Source: Streptomyces sp. WAC06614 (GTDB lineage: Bacteria; Actinomycetota; Actinomycetes; Streptomycetales; Streptomycetaceae). From it: a DNA stretch of 64,000 bases. Each line of letters starts with the position of its first letter. Positions within the stretch are counted from its first letter, which is position 1. The stretch lies in assembly GCF_003949795.1 (NCBI RefSeq), contig NZ_RPRY01000004.1, forward strand, positions 1-64,000, given 5' to 3'. Of this stretch, positions 54,695-62,880 are shown one piece after another. Made by a program: the position numbers and the translations under genes. A model generated the notes under the pieces. That model worked only from the letters and a program-made list of their open reading frames with translations, did not search any database and was not told the origin of the DNA.

Positions 54695-56965
54695 TTGAGT
54701 CCCACCCCCCAGCGGCGTGCCACCGCGGCCGGCGCACTCATCGCCGCGGCCGCACTGCTCGCCGTAGGTGTCCAGGGCGGTACCGCCGCGGCCGACGCCA
54801 CCGCGTCCCAGGCCCCCGCGGCCGCCCGTTCGAACCCGGGTGCCGCCCCGTACAAGCTCAGCCCCTCGGAGCGTGCGACGCTCCTCACCGAGGCCAACTC
54901 CACGACGGCGCAGGCGGCTCGTGCGCTCGGGCTCGGCGACCAGGAGAAGCTGGTCGTCCGCGACGTGGTCAAGGACGCCGACGGCACCACCCACACCACG
55001 TACGAGCGGACCTACGCCGGTCTGCCCGTGCTGGGCGGTGACCTCACCGTGCACGCCAAGGACGGCGTGACCCGCAGCGTGACCAAGGCGACGCAGGCCG
55101 ACATCAAGGTGGACACCACCGACGCCTCCGTCACCCCGGCCGCGGCCGAGAACCAGGCGGTCGGCGCCGCCTCCGCCGAGGGCTCCAAGGAGTCCAAGGC
55201 CCAGCAGGGCGCCCGCAAGGTGATCTGGGCCGCCGAGGGCACGCCGGTCCTCGCCTACGAGACCGTGGTCGGCGGGCTCCAGGACGACGGCACCCCGAGC
55301 AAGCTGCACGTGATCACGAACGCCCGGACCGGCGCGAAGATCACCCAGTGGCAGTCCGTGCAGACGGGCACCGGCAACACCCAGTACAGCGGCCAGGTGA
55401 CCATCGGCTCCACGCAGTCGGGCAGCACCTACAACCTGACCGACGCCGGGCGGGGCGGGCACAAGACGTACAACCTCAACCACGGTTCGTCCGGCACCGG
55501 CACGCTGTTCAGCGGCCCGGACGACATCTGGGGCAACGGCAGCCCCGCCAACGCGGAGACCGCCGGCGCCGACGCCGCCTACGGTGCCCAGCTCACCTGG
55601 GACTACTACAAGAACGTGCACGGCCGCAACGGCCTGCGCAACGACGGTGTGGCCCCGTACTCCCGGGTCCACTACGGCAACGCCTACGTCAACGCGTTCT
55701 GGGACGACTCCTGCTTCTGCATGACCTACGGTGACGGCTCGGGCAACAACAAGCCGCTCACCTCGATCGACGTCGCCGCGCACGAGATGACCCACGGTCT
55801 GACCTCGGTCACCGGCAACATGACGTACAGCGGTGAGCCCGGCGGTCTGAACGAGGCCACCTCCGACATCATGGCCGCCGCGGTCGAGTTCTGGGCGAAC
55901 AGCCCCCAGGACGTCGGTGACTACCTCGTCGGCGAGAAGATCGACATCAACGGCGACGGCACCCCGCTGCGCTACATGGACAAGCCGAGCAAGGACGGCT
56001 CCTCCAAGGACGCCTGGTACTCCGGCCTCGGCGGCATCGACGTCCACTACTCCTCGGGCCCGGCCAACCACTGGTTCTACCTGGCCTCCGAGGGCTCCGG
56101 CGCCAAGGTCATCAACGGCGTGAGCTACGACTCGCCGACCTCGGACGGCCTGCCCGTCACCGCCATCGGCCGGGACGCCGCCGCGAAGATCTGGTTCCGC
56201 GCCCTGACCGTCGGCTACTTCAAGTCGAACACCAACTACGCGGCCGCCCGTACGGCGACCCTCCAGGCCGCGGCCGACCTCTACGGCCAGGGCTCGGTGA
56301 CGTACAACAACGCCGCCAACGCCTGGGCGGCCATCAACGTCGGCCCGCGCGTGGTCCAGGGCGTCACGGTCACCAGCCCCGGCAACCAGAACACGGTCAC
56401 CGGCAGCGCCGTGAACCTCCAGATCCAGGCCAGCAGCACCAACCCGGGTGCCCTGACCTACTCGGCCACCGGTCTGCCGACCGGGCTGTCGATCAACTCC
56501 TCCACGGGTCTGATCACCGGCACCGCGAACACCGCGGGCACGTACAACGTGACCGTGACCGTCCGCGACTCGGCCAACCAGACCGGTACGGCGTCGTTCA
56601 CCTGGACCGTCGGCACCACGCAGCCGAACGTCTTCGAGAACACGAACGACTACCAGATCCCGGACAGCGGCCAGGCCGAGTCCCCGATCACGGTGACCCG
56701 TTCCGGCAACGCGCCGAGCACCCTGAAGGTGGACGTCAACATCGTCCACACCTACCGCGGTGACCTCCAGATCGACCTGGTCGCCCCCGACGGGTCGGCC
56801 TACCGGCTGAAGAACTCCTCCGCCTCGGACTCCGCCGACAACGTGGTGGCCACCTACACCGTCAACGCCTCCTCCGAGGTCGCCAACGGTGTGTGGAAGC
56901 TGCGGGTGAAGGACGTGTACGCGGCCGACACCGGCTACATCAACAGCTGGAAGCTCACGTTCTAG
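54695..56965 (+). CDS. Secreted M4 metalloprotease (thermolysin-like) with Ig-like and P domains
   Basis: A 756-residue preproenzyme. The signal and Ala-rich start are followed by an FTP/PepSY-type propeptide, a thermolysin-like catalytic domain, a putative Ig domain (VTGSAVNLQIQASS, NTAGTYNVTVTVRD) and a C-terminal P/Homo B domain (FENTNDYQIPDSGQAESPI through VWKLRVKDV). Zinc ligands are H363 and H367 of HEMTH with catalytic E364, and E387 in GLNEATSD; the active-site His is in ANHWFYLAS. The TTG at 54695 has AAGGAG seven bases upstream. It degrades extracellular protein; the peptides could be taken up by the transporter at 2-8 kb. A 15-bp terminator follows. Confidence 0.94.
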   Translation: MSPTPQRRATAAGALIAAAALLAVGVQGGTAAADATASQAPAAARSNPGAAPYKLSPSERATLLTEANSTTAQAARALGLGDQEKLVVRDVVKDADGTTHTTYERTYAGLPVLGGDLTVHAKDGVTRSVTKATQADIKVDTTDASVTPAAAENQAVGAASAEGSKESKAQQGARKVIWAAEGTPVLAYETVVGGLQDDGTPSKLHVITNARTGAKITQWQSVQTGTGNTQYSGQVTIGSTQSGSTYNLTDAGRGGHKTYNLNHGSSGTGTLFSGPDDIWGNGSPANAETAGADAAYGAQLTWDYYKNVHGRNGLRNDGVAPYSRVHYGNAYVNAFWDDSCFCMTYGDGSGNNKPLTSIDVAAHEMTHGLTSVTGNMTYSGEPGGLNEATSDIMAAAVEFWANSPQDVGDYLVGEKIDINGDGTPLRYMDKPSKDGSSKDAWYSGLGGIDVHYSSGPANHWFYLASEGSGAKVINGVSYDSPTSDGLPVTAIGRDAAAKIWFRALTVGYFKSNTNYAAARTATLQAAADLYGQGSVTYNNAANAWAAINVGPRVVQGVTVTSPGNQNTVTGSAVNLQIQASSTNPGALTYSATGLPTGLSINSSTGLITGTANTAGTYNVTVTVRDSANQTGTASFTWTVGTTQPNVFENTNDYQIPDSGQAESPITVTRSGNAPSTLKVDVNIVHTYRGDLQIDLVAPDGSAYRLKNSSASDSADNVVATYTVNASSEVANGVWKLRVKDVYAADTGYINSWKLTF

Positions 56966-56997
56966 CAGCGTGACGCGGTTACCGGCGGCATGACGCG

Positions 56998-57032
56998 GGG
57001 CCGCCCGGGGAGTGACCCTCCCCGGGCGGCCC
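56998..57032. terminator. Strong terminator between convergent protease and small secreted protein genes
   Basis: A perfect 15-bp stem (56998-57012, starting GGGCCGCCCGG, with 57018-57032), loop TGACC, followed by TGTT. It can serve both convergent genes. Confidence 0.88.
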
Positions 57033-57075
57033 TGTTCCATGCCGGCCTGCGGCGTGCGCCGGCCGAAGACCTACG

Positions 57076-57594
57076 TCAGTCGATGGCGCGGAAGATGGTG
57101 GCGAACACGTCCGCCTCCTCCTCCTGCCGGTCGGACGCGTCGACCATGTCGGCCGACTCCTCCATGGCCGGGTCGGCGGGGGCCTCGGCCTGGTCCTGCT
57201 CGTCGGCCGGGCGGGAGGTGTCGGGCGCGATGCCGGGCTCGGCGGCCTCCTTGCGGTCCGCCTCGAAGACGACCGCGACGGCGTTGACGTCGTCGTGCCG
57301 CTCGCCCGGGCCGGCCACCGCACGCGGCTCACCCTCGCAACCGGGGTTGTCGAAGAGCAGCGCGACGGCGTCGGTGTCGTTGGCCACCGCCACGGCCGGG
57401 GCGGTGGCGGAGGCGTGCTGGAGCTGGAGGCAGCGGTCGTTCTCGAACTGCCGCAGCTGCGCGGCCTGCTCCTTGCCGTCCTTGTCGACGACGGTGTAGT
57501 TGAAGCCGTCGCCGTCGGCCATCGCCTGGGCGGCGGTGGGCAGGACGAGTGCGAGGGCCCCGGCGAAGGCGGCCGCGGTGGTGCGAAGGCGCAT
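57076..57594 (-). CDS. Small exported protein of unknown function
   Basis: A 172-residue protein with a signal peptide ending AAQAMA or nearby, a compact domain with two Cys (ENDRCLQLQHAS and FDNPGCEGE, probably a disulfide) and an acidic C-terminal tail (EEEADVFATIF). No family is recognised. The ATG at 57594 starts the signal peptide. It converges with the metalloprotease gene, which may suggest a periprotein role such as an inhibitor, but nothing in the sequence proves it. Confidence 0.65.
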   Translation of the reverse strand: MRLRTTAAAFAGALALVLPTAAQAMADGDGFNYTVVDKDGKEQAAQLRQFENDRCLQLQHASATAPAVAVANDTDAVALLFDNPGCEGEPRAVAGPGERHDDVNAVAVVFEADRKEAAEPGIAPDTSRPADEQDQAEAPADPAMEESADMVDASDRQEEEADVFATIFRAID

Positions 57595-57714
57595 GAGGGT
57601 GTCCGTTCTTCCACGTCGTGATGCCGGTCCGGTTGGCATCCCCGAGGGAGCGTAGGAGCGCGCCTTTCTGCCGAAACCTTTCACCACACCTGGCCGCGGC
57701 CAGGTTCACCCGGT

Positions 57715-57750
57715 CGTCCCCGGCCGGGGGTCCTTCCGCGGCCGGGGACG
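57715..57750 (-). terminator. Terminator after glgP
   Basis: A 12-bp perfect stem (CGTCCCCGGCCG at 57715-57726 with 57739-57750), eight bases past the glgP stop at 57758. Confidence 0.75.
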
Positions 57751-57757
57751 CGGCCGA

Positions 57758-60406
57758 TCAGCGCAGCAGGACGCCCGGTCCGGCGCCCGCGCCGGTGACC
57801 GGCGGGGTGGCCACCAGCCCCAGTTCGGCGGGTCCGGCCAGCAGGGGGTGGGAGGGCAGGATGCGCACGGTGTAGCCGAACGGCCCGGTCCGGTCCAGGG
57901 CGAGCGGGCCCTCGTACAGCCAGCGGCCCTCCAGGTCCGGCCCCGCGGCCGGCTTGAGCGGGAAGGTGCGGGCGTCGCGGATGACGTCCTCGGCGTCCAC
58001 CGTGCCCGCCACGGCCTGCACCTCGATGTCCTCGGGGGCGAGGCGGTCGAGCGCGACCTGCACGCGCAGGGTCAAGGTGGCGCCGAGTTCGGCGGTGCCG
58101 TTGACCGGGGTGGCCGCCAGCGCCTCGACGTGGCCGACGCCGACCCCCGGCCAGCAGGAGCGGACCCGGGCCTTCCATTCCGCGAGGTCCCGGGCGGCCG
58201 CCGGGTCCAGGGCGCGGTGCGCCGCGGCGGCCGGGGTGTACAGACGCTCCACGTACTCGCGCACCATCCTGCCCGCCAGCACCTTGGGCCCCAGCGAGAC
58301 CAGGGTGCGCCGGACCATCTCGATCCACCGCACGGGCAGTGCACCGCGTCCGGAACGGTCGTAGAACCGCGGGGTGACGTGCTGTTCCAGCAGCTCGTAC
58401 AGGGCGGCGGCCTCCAGGTCGTCACGCCGTTCCTCGTCGGTGGCGGCGCCGTCGGCGGTCGGGATGGCCCAGCCGAAGTCGGGCTCGAACCACTCGTCCC
58501 ACCAGCCGTCCAGCACCGAGAGGTTGAGGCAGCCGTTGAGGGCGGCCTTCATCCCGCTGGTGCCGCAGGCCTCCAGTGGGCGCAGGGGGTTGTTCAGCCA
58601 GACGTCGCAGCCGGGGTAGAGCTTCTGCGCCATCGCCATGCCGTAGTCCGGCAGGAACACGATCCGGTGCCGTACGGCCGGGTCGTCGGCGAACCGGACC
58701 AGCTCCTGCACCAGCCGCTTGCCCCCGTCGTCCGCCGGGTGGGCCTTGCCGGCGACCACGATCTGGACGGGCCGCTCGGGGTCCAGCAGCAGTCGGCGCA
58801 GCCGCTCGGGGTCGCGCAGCATCAGCGTGAGCCGCTTGTACGAGGGGACGCGGCGGGCGAAGCCGATGGTGAGCACGTCCGGGTCGAGGACGGAGTCCAC
58901 CCAGCCCAGTTCCGCGGCGCCCGCGCCGCGCTGGCGCCAGGAGGCGCGCAGCCGGGCGCGTACCTCCGTCACGAGCTGCTCGCGCAGGGCCCGGCGCAGC
59001 TCCCACACGTCCTGGTCGGGGATCTCGGCGACGGCGTCCCAGCGCGGGGAGCCGCCCACCGACAGGGCGTCCTCGGTGCGCCCGGCGCCGATCTGGCGGG
59101 CGCCGAGCCGCATCACCTCGGGCGCGACCCAGGTGGGGGCGTGCACCCCGTTGGTGACGGAGGTGATGGGGATGTCCGCGGGGTCGAAGCCGGGCCAGAG
59201 CCCGGCGAACATCTCGCGGGAGACGGCCCCGTGGAGGGTGGAGACGCCGTTGGCGCGCTGGGCCAGGCGCAGGCCCATCACGGCCATGTTGAAGACGCCC
59301 GGGTCGCCGCCGGGGTAGGTCTCGGCGCCGAGTCCGAGGATCCGGTCGACGGGCAGGCCCGGCAGTTCCGCGCCCTCGCCGAAGTGCCGGGCGACGAGTC
59401 CGCGCTCGAAGCGGTCGATGCCGGCGGGGACGGGGGTGTGCGTGGTGAACAGGGTGCCGGCCCGGACGGCTTCGACGGCGGCGTCGAAGTCGAGCCCGTG
59501 CTCCCCGGCGAGTTCCCTCATGCGTTCCAGTCCGAGGAACCCGGCGTGTCCCTCGTTGGTGTGGAACACCTCGGGCGCGGGATGACCCGTCAGGGCGCAG
59601 TACGTGCGGACGGCGCGCACCCCGCCGATGCCCAGCAGCATCTCCTGGAGCAGCCGGTGGTCGCTGCCGCCGCCGTAGAGCCGGTCGGTCACCTCGCGGG
59701 CGCCGGCGTCGTTGTCCTCGACGTCGGAGTCGAGCAGCAGCAGCGGGACCCGGCCGACGCGGACCTGCCAGACGTGGGCGTGCAGGGCCCGGCCGCCGGG
59801 CAGCGCCAGGGTGACGCGGGCCGCGGTGCCGTCCTCGGCGCGCAGCAGGGAGACGGGCAGTTCGTTGGGGTCGAGGACCGGGTAGTGCTCCTGCTGCCAG
59901 CCGTCGCGGGACAGGGACTGGCGGAAGTAGCCGTGCCGGTAGAGCAGTCCCACGCCGATCAGCGGGACGCCGAGGTCGCTGGCGGCCTTGAGGTGGTCGC
60001 CGGCCAGGATGCCCAGTCCGCCGGAGTACTGGGGAAGGGCGGCGGTGATGCCGAACTCGGGCGAGAAGTAGGCGATGGAGGCGGGCGGCGGGGTGGGGGC
60101 GCCGGGAGCGTGCGCCTGGTACCACCTCTCCCCGTTCAGGTAGTCGTCGAGCTCGGCGGCCGCGGCGGCGAGGCGGCGCAGGAACCTCCGATCGGTGGCG
60201 AGATCTTCGAGGCGGGTGGCGGACACGGATCCGAGGAGCCGGACGGGATCGCCTCCGGCGGCCTGCCATCCCTCGGGATCTACGGACTGGAAGAGTTCGC
60301 GGGTTTCCACGTGCCACGACCAGCGGAGGTTCCGGGCGAGGTCGGCGAGTGGCAGCAAGGGTCCCGGCAGGACGGGGCGCACGGTGAATCGACGGATAGC
60401 CTTCAC
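57758..60406 (-). CDS. glgP: Alpha-glucan phosphorylase
   Basis: An 882-residue enzyme that releases glucose-1-phosphate from alpha-1,4-glucans (GT35, the shorter actinobacterial/thermophile type). It begins with the DUF3417-like N-terminal domain (RPVLPGPLLPLADLARNLRWSWH) and has the active-site segments FSPEFGI, GGLGILAGDHLKA, VFHTNEGHAGF and the PLP-lysine region EACGTSGMKAALNGCLN. I chose the GTG at 60406 (VKAIRRFTVRP), seven bases after GGTGG; a GTG three codons earlier is possible. It is divergent from glgE. It degrades the same glucan that GlgE extends. Confidence 0.93.
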   Translation of the reverse strand: MKAIRRFTVRPVLPGPLLPLADLARNLRWSWHVETRELFQSVDPEGWQAAGGDPVRLLGSVSATRLEDLATDRRFLRRLAAAAAELDDYLNGERWYQAHAPGAPTPPPASIAYFSPEFGITAALPQYSGGLGILAGDHLKAASDLGVPLIGVGLLYRHGYFRQSLSRDGWQQEHYPVLDPNELPVSLLRAEDGTAARVTLALPGGRALHAHVWQVRVGRVPLLLLDSDVEDNDAGAREVTDRLYGGGSDHRLLQEMLLGIGGVRAVRTYCALTGHPAPEVFHTNEGHAGFLGLERMRELAGEHGLDFDAAVEAVRAGTLFTTHTPVPAGIDRFERGLVARHFGEGAELPGLPVDRILGLGAETYPGGDPGVFNMAVMGLRLAQRANGVSTLHGAVSREMFAGLWPGFDPADIPITSVTNGVHAPTWVAPEVMRLGARQIGAGRTEDALSVGGSPRWDAVAEIPDQDVWELRRALREQLVTEVRARLRASWRQRGAGAAELGWVDSVLDPDVLTIGFARRVPSYKRLTLMLRDPERLRRLLLDPERPVQIVVAGKAHPADDGGKRLVQELVRFADDPAVRHRIVFLPDYGMAMAQKLYPGCDVWLNNPLRPLEACGTSGMKAALNGCLNLSVLDGWWDEWFEPDFGWAIPTADGAATDEERRDDLEAAALYELLEQHVTPRFYDRSGRGALPVRWIEMVRRTLVSLGPKVLAGRMVREYVERLYTPAAAAHRALDPAAARDLAEWKARVRSCWPGVGVGHVEALAATPVNGTAELGATLTLRVQVALDRLAPEDIEVQAVAGTVDAEDVIRDARTFPLKPAAGPDLEGRWLYEGPLALDRTGPFGYTVRILPSHPLLAGPAELGLVATPPVTGAGAGPGVLLR

Positions 60407-60567
60407 GTGTTCCACCTTCGCAGGGGCGACGGATCAAAAGCGGGCGCACCACGCTGGGCGCCCACGCATCACCCCCGGAAGGCTAGCGGCGGCGCGGAGC
60501 GGCTGCCACGGCGTCTCCAGCTGGTTCCGAGCCGATTCCGCTCGTCACTCTTTACGGGCTTTGGCGT

Positions 60568-60580
60568 TCAAGTGACTTGA
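60568..60580. promoter_or_regulatory. 13-bp palindrome in the glgP-glgE region
   Basis: TCAAGT-G-ACTTGA is a perfect dyad around one base, about 160 bases before the glgP start on the minus strand. It is probably an operator; the regulator is unknown. Confidence 0.45.
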
Positions 60581-60619
60581 CGAAGCCTGAGTGATTGTCG
60601 GGCCGACGCCGACCCTTGT

Positions 60620-60642
60620 GTAGTCGACTACGTACGAGTAGT
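60620..60642. promoter_or_regulatory. GTAGT/ACTAC palindrome with extra half-site
   Basis: GTAGTCGACTAC (60620-60631) is a perfect 12-bp palindrome; seven bases later a third element GTAGT occurs (60638-60642), so that ACTAC and GTAGT again face each other. Three alternating half-sites suggest cooperative binding by a repressor. Confidence 0.5.
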
Positions 60643-60760
60643 TAACCAAGCGCGCGGATTGCCCGGGACGGGAGTGGGAAGGGCTCCCCGCGTACCCGAG
60701 TACGGCGCACACGCCCCCCACCTCTCCCCGCCACCCGAGTGAACGCGGACAGGAGCGGCC

Positions 60761-60889
60761 ATGCCCGCAGCGCAGCCGTCCACGGAGCGGCTAGAAACAG
60801 AGCGAACAGAGCATGCCCCACCGGCCGGACCTCCGGCCGGAGTGTTGTCACCGAGCCCTGCGAACTGCCCCCAGGTGATCCCATCATGA
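60761..60889 (+). CDS. Short upstream ORF coupled to glgE (possible split N-terminus)
   Basis: A 42-codon frame starts at ATG 60761, preceded by AGGAG six bases upstream, the best ribosome site in the region. Its stop (60887-60889) overlaps the glgE ATG as ATGA. The peptide starts [20 protein letters not shown] and is hydrophilic. From memory, S. coelicolor GlgE has an N-terminal stretch starting MPA ahead of [10 protein letters not shown], so this frame may be the first part of GlgE, separated by a one-base shift, or a translational-coupling leader. It is too short to carry a function of its own that I can name. Confidence 0.5.
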   Translation: MPAAQPSTERLETERTEHAPPAGPPAGVLSPSPANCPQVIPS

Positions 60890-62880
60890 TCGGTCGCATT
60901 CCCGTGCTGGACGTCCGCCCTGCCGTCGACTGCGGCGTCAGACCCGCGAAGGCGGTGGTGGACGAGGTCTTCGAGATCTCGGCCACCGTGTTCCGCGAGG
61001 GCCACGAAGCCGTGGCCGCCCATGTCGTGCTGCGCGACCCCAGCGGCCGGGCCCGGCCCGGGATCCCGCTGCGCGAGCTGGCCCCCGGCACCGACCGGTG
61101 GGGGGCGCGGGTCAGCCTGGACATGGAGGGGCGGTGGACGTACACCGTCGAGGCGTGGAGCGATCCGGTCGCCACGTGGCGGGCCGCCGCCAGGATCAAG
61201 ATCCCGGCCGGCATCGACACCGAGCTGGTGCTGCTGGAGGGGGCCGAGCTCTACGAGCGGGCGGCGGCCAAGATCCCGAAGAAGGACGGCCGGGAGGCCG
61301 TGCTGGCCGCCGCCGACGCGATGCGCGACGAGGACAGGCCGGCGCAGTCGCGGCTGGAGGCCGCGCTCGCCGCCCCGGTGGACGCGGCCTTCGCCCGCAA
61401 GCCGTACCGGGAGCTGGTGACCGCCGCGAAGGCGCTGCCGCTGCTGGTGGAGCGCAAGCGGGCGCTGTTCGGCTCGTGGTACGAGTTCTTCCCGCGGTCG
61501 GAGGGGGCCGTGGTGGAGGAGGGCCGGCCGCCGGTGAGCGGGACCTTCCGGACCGCCGCGGAGCGGCTGACGGCCATCGCCGCGATGGGCTTCGACGTCG
61601 TCTACCTGCCGCCGATCCACCCGATCGGGACCACGTACCGCAAGGGCGCCAACAACACCTTGTCGGCGGGGAGTTGGGACCCTGGCGTGCCGTGGGCGAT
61701 CGGTTCGCCGGAGGGCGGCCACGACGCGGTCCACCCCGACCTCGGCACCCTGGAGGACTTCGACCACTTCGTGCGGCGGGCCCGGGAGCTGCGCCTGGAG
61801 GTGGCTCTGGACTTCGCCCTGCAGTGCTCGCCCGACCACCCGTGGGTGGAGAAGCACCCGGAGTGGTTCCGGCACCGGGCCGACGGCACCATCGCGTACG
61901 CCGAGAACCCGCCGAAGAAGTACCAGGACATCTATCCGCTCCACTTCGACGCCGACATGGCCGGGATCGTGCAGGAGACGGTCCGGGTGCTGCGCCACTG
62001 GATGGAGCACGGGGTGCGGATCTTCCGGGTGGACAATCCGCACACCAAGCCGGTGGTCTTCTGGGAGAAGGTGATCGGCGAGATCAACCGGACCGACCCG
62101 GACGTGATCTTCCTGGCGGAGGCCTTCACCCGGCCCGCCATGATGCGGACCCTGGCCGCGATCGGCTTCCAGCAGTCGTACACGTACTTCACCTGGCGCA
62201 ACACCAAGCAGGAGCTGACCGAGTACCTGACCGAGCTGTCGGGCCCGGTGTCGGCCGCCGCGATGCGCCCGAACTTCTTCGTCAACACCCCGGACATCCT
62301 GCACGCCTACCTCCAGCAGGGCGGCCGCCCCGCCTTCGAGGTCCGGGCCGTCCTCGCCGCCACCCTCTCCCCGACCTGGGGCATCTACGCCGGCTACGAG
62401 CTGTGCGAGAACACCCCGCTGCGGGAGGGCTCCGAGGAGTACCTGGACTCGGAGAAGTACCAGTTCAAGCCGCGGGACTGGGCGGCGGCGGACCGCGAGG
62501 GCCGCACCATCGCCCCGCTGATCACCCAGCTCAACCGGCTGCGCCGGCGCAACCCGGCGCTCCAGCAGCTGCGCGACCTCCATTTCCACCGGACCGACAA
62601 CGACCAGGTGATCGCCTATTCGAAGCAGAGCGGAAGCAATTCCGTACTGGTGGTCGTCAACCTCGATCCGCACCACACCCAGGAGGCGACGGTCTCGTTG
62701 GACATGCCGGTACTCGGCCTCGACTGGCACGGGTCCCTCGCAGTGCGCGACGAGCTCACCGGCGAGACCTATCACTGGGGCAGGGCGAACTACGTGCGAC
62801 TGGAGCCGGGCCGCAGCCCGGCGCACGTGCTGGCCGCTCTGCGACCGTCCCCGCCCAACGGAGGGTCACCCACCACATGA
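60886..62880 (+). CDS. glgE: Alpha-1,4-glucan:maltose-1-phosphate maltosyltransferase
   Basis: A 664-residue GH13 enzyme that extends alpha-glucans with maltose-1-phosphate. The core starts [15 protein letters not shown], with the N-terminal domain ([20 protein letters not shown]), insert helices and the barrel. Nucleophile D383 is in [12 protein letters not shown] and acid E412 in FLAEAFTRP; both are 11 residues before their counterparts (D394, E423) in S. coelicolor GlgE, consistent with a shorter N-terminus here. The ATG at 60886 is coupled to the short upstream frame. The gene is followed by treS, with start overlapping its stop. Maltose-1-phosphate comes from trehalose via TreS and a maltokinase, expected just past the right edge. 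Confidence 0.95.
   Translation: MIGRIPVLDVRPAVDCGVRPAKAVVDEVFEISATVFREGHEAVAAHVVLRDPSGRARPGIPLRELAPGTDRWGARVSLDMEGRWTYTVEAWSDPVATWRAAARIKIPAGIDTELVLLEGAELYERAAAKIPKKDGREAVLAAADAMRDEDRPAQSRLEAALAAPVDAAFARKPYRELVTAAKALPLLVERKRALFGSWYEFFPRSEGAVVEEGRPPVSGTFRTAAERLTAIAAMGFDVVYLPPIHPIGTTYRKGANNTLSAGSWDPGVPWAIGSPEGGHDAVHPDLGTLEDFDHFVRRARELRLEVALDFALQCSPDHPWVEKHPEWFRHRADGTIAYAENPPKKYQDIYPLHFDADMAGIVQETVRVLRHWMEHGVRIFRVDNPHTKPVVFWEKVIGEINRTDPDVIFLAEAFTRPAMMRTLAAIGFQQSYTYFTWRNTKQELTEYLTELSGPVSAAAMRPNFFVNTPDILHAYLQQGGRPAFEVRAVLAATLSPTWGIYAGYELCENTPLREGSEEYLDSEKYQFKPRDWAAADREGRTIAPLITQLNRLRRRNPALQQLRDLHFHRTDNDQVIAYSKQSGSNSVLVVVNLDPHHTQEATVSLDMPVLGLDWHGSLAVRDELTGETYHWGRANYVRLEPGRSPAHVLAALRPSPPNGGSPTT

Larger units (their letters stand above)
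60407..60760. promoter_or_regulatory. Divergent glgP-glgE control region
   Basis: About 350 bases with no recognised gene. It contains two dyads: TCAAGT-G-ACTTGA at 60568-60580 and GTAGTCGACTAC at 60620-60631, the second followed by a further GTAGT half-site at 60638-60642. Both lie in a locally less GC-rich stretch, where regulators of glucan metabolism would be expected to bind. No confident promoter hexamers were identified. Confidence 0.5.
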
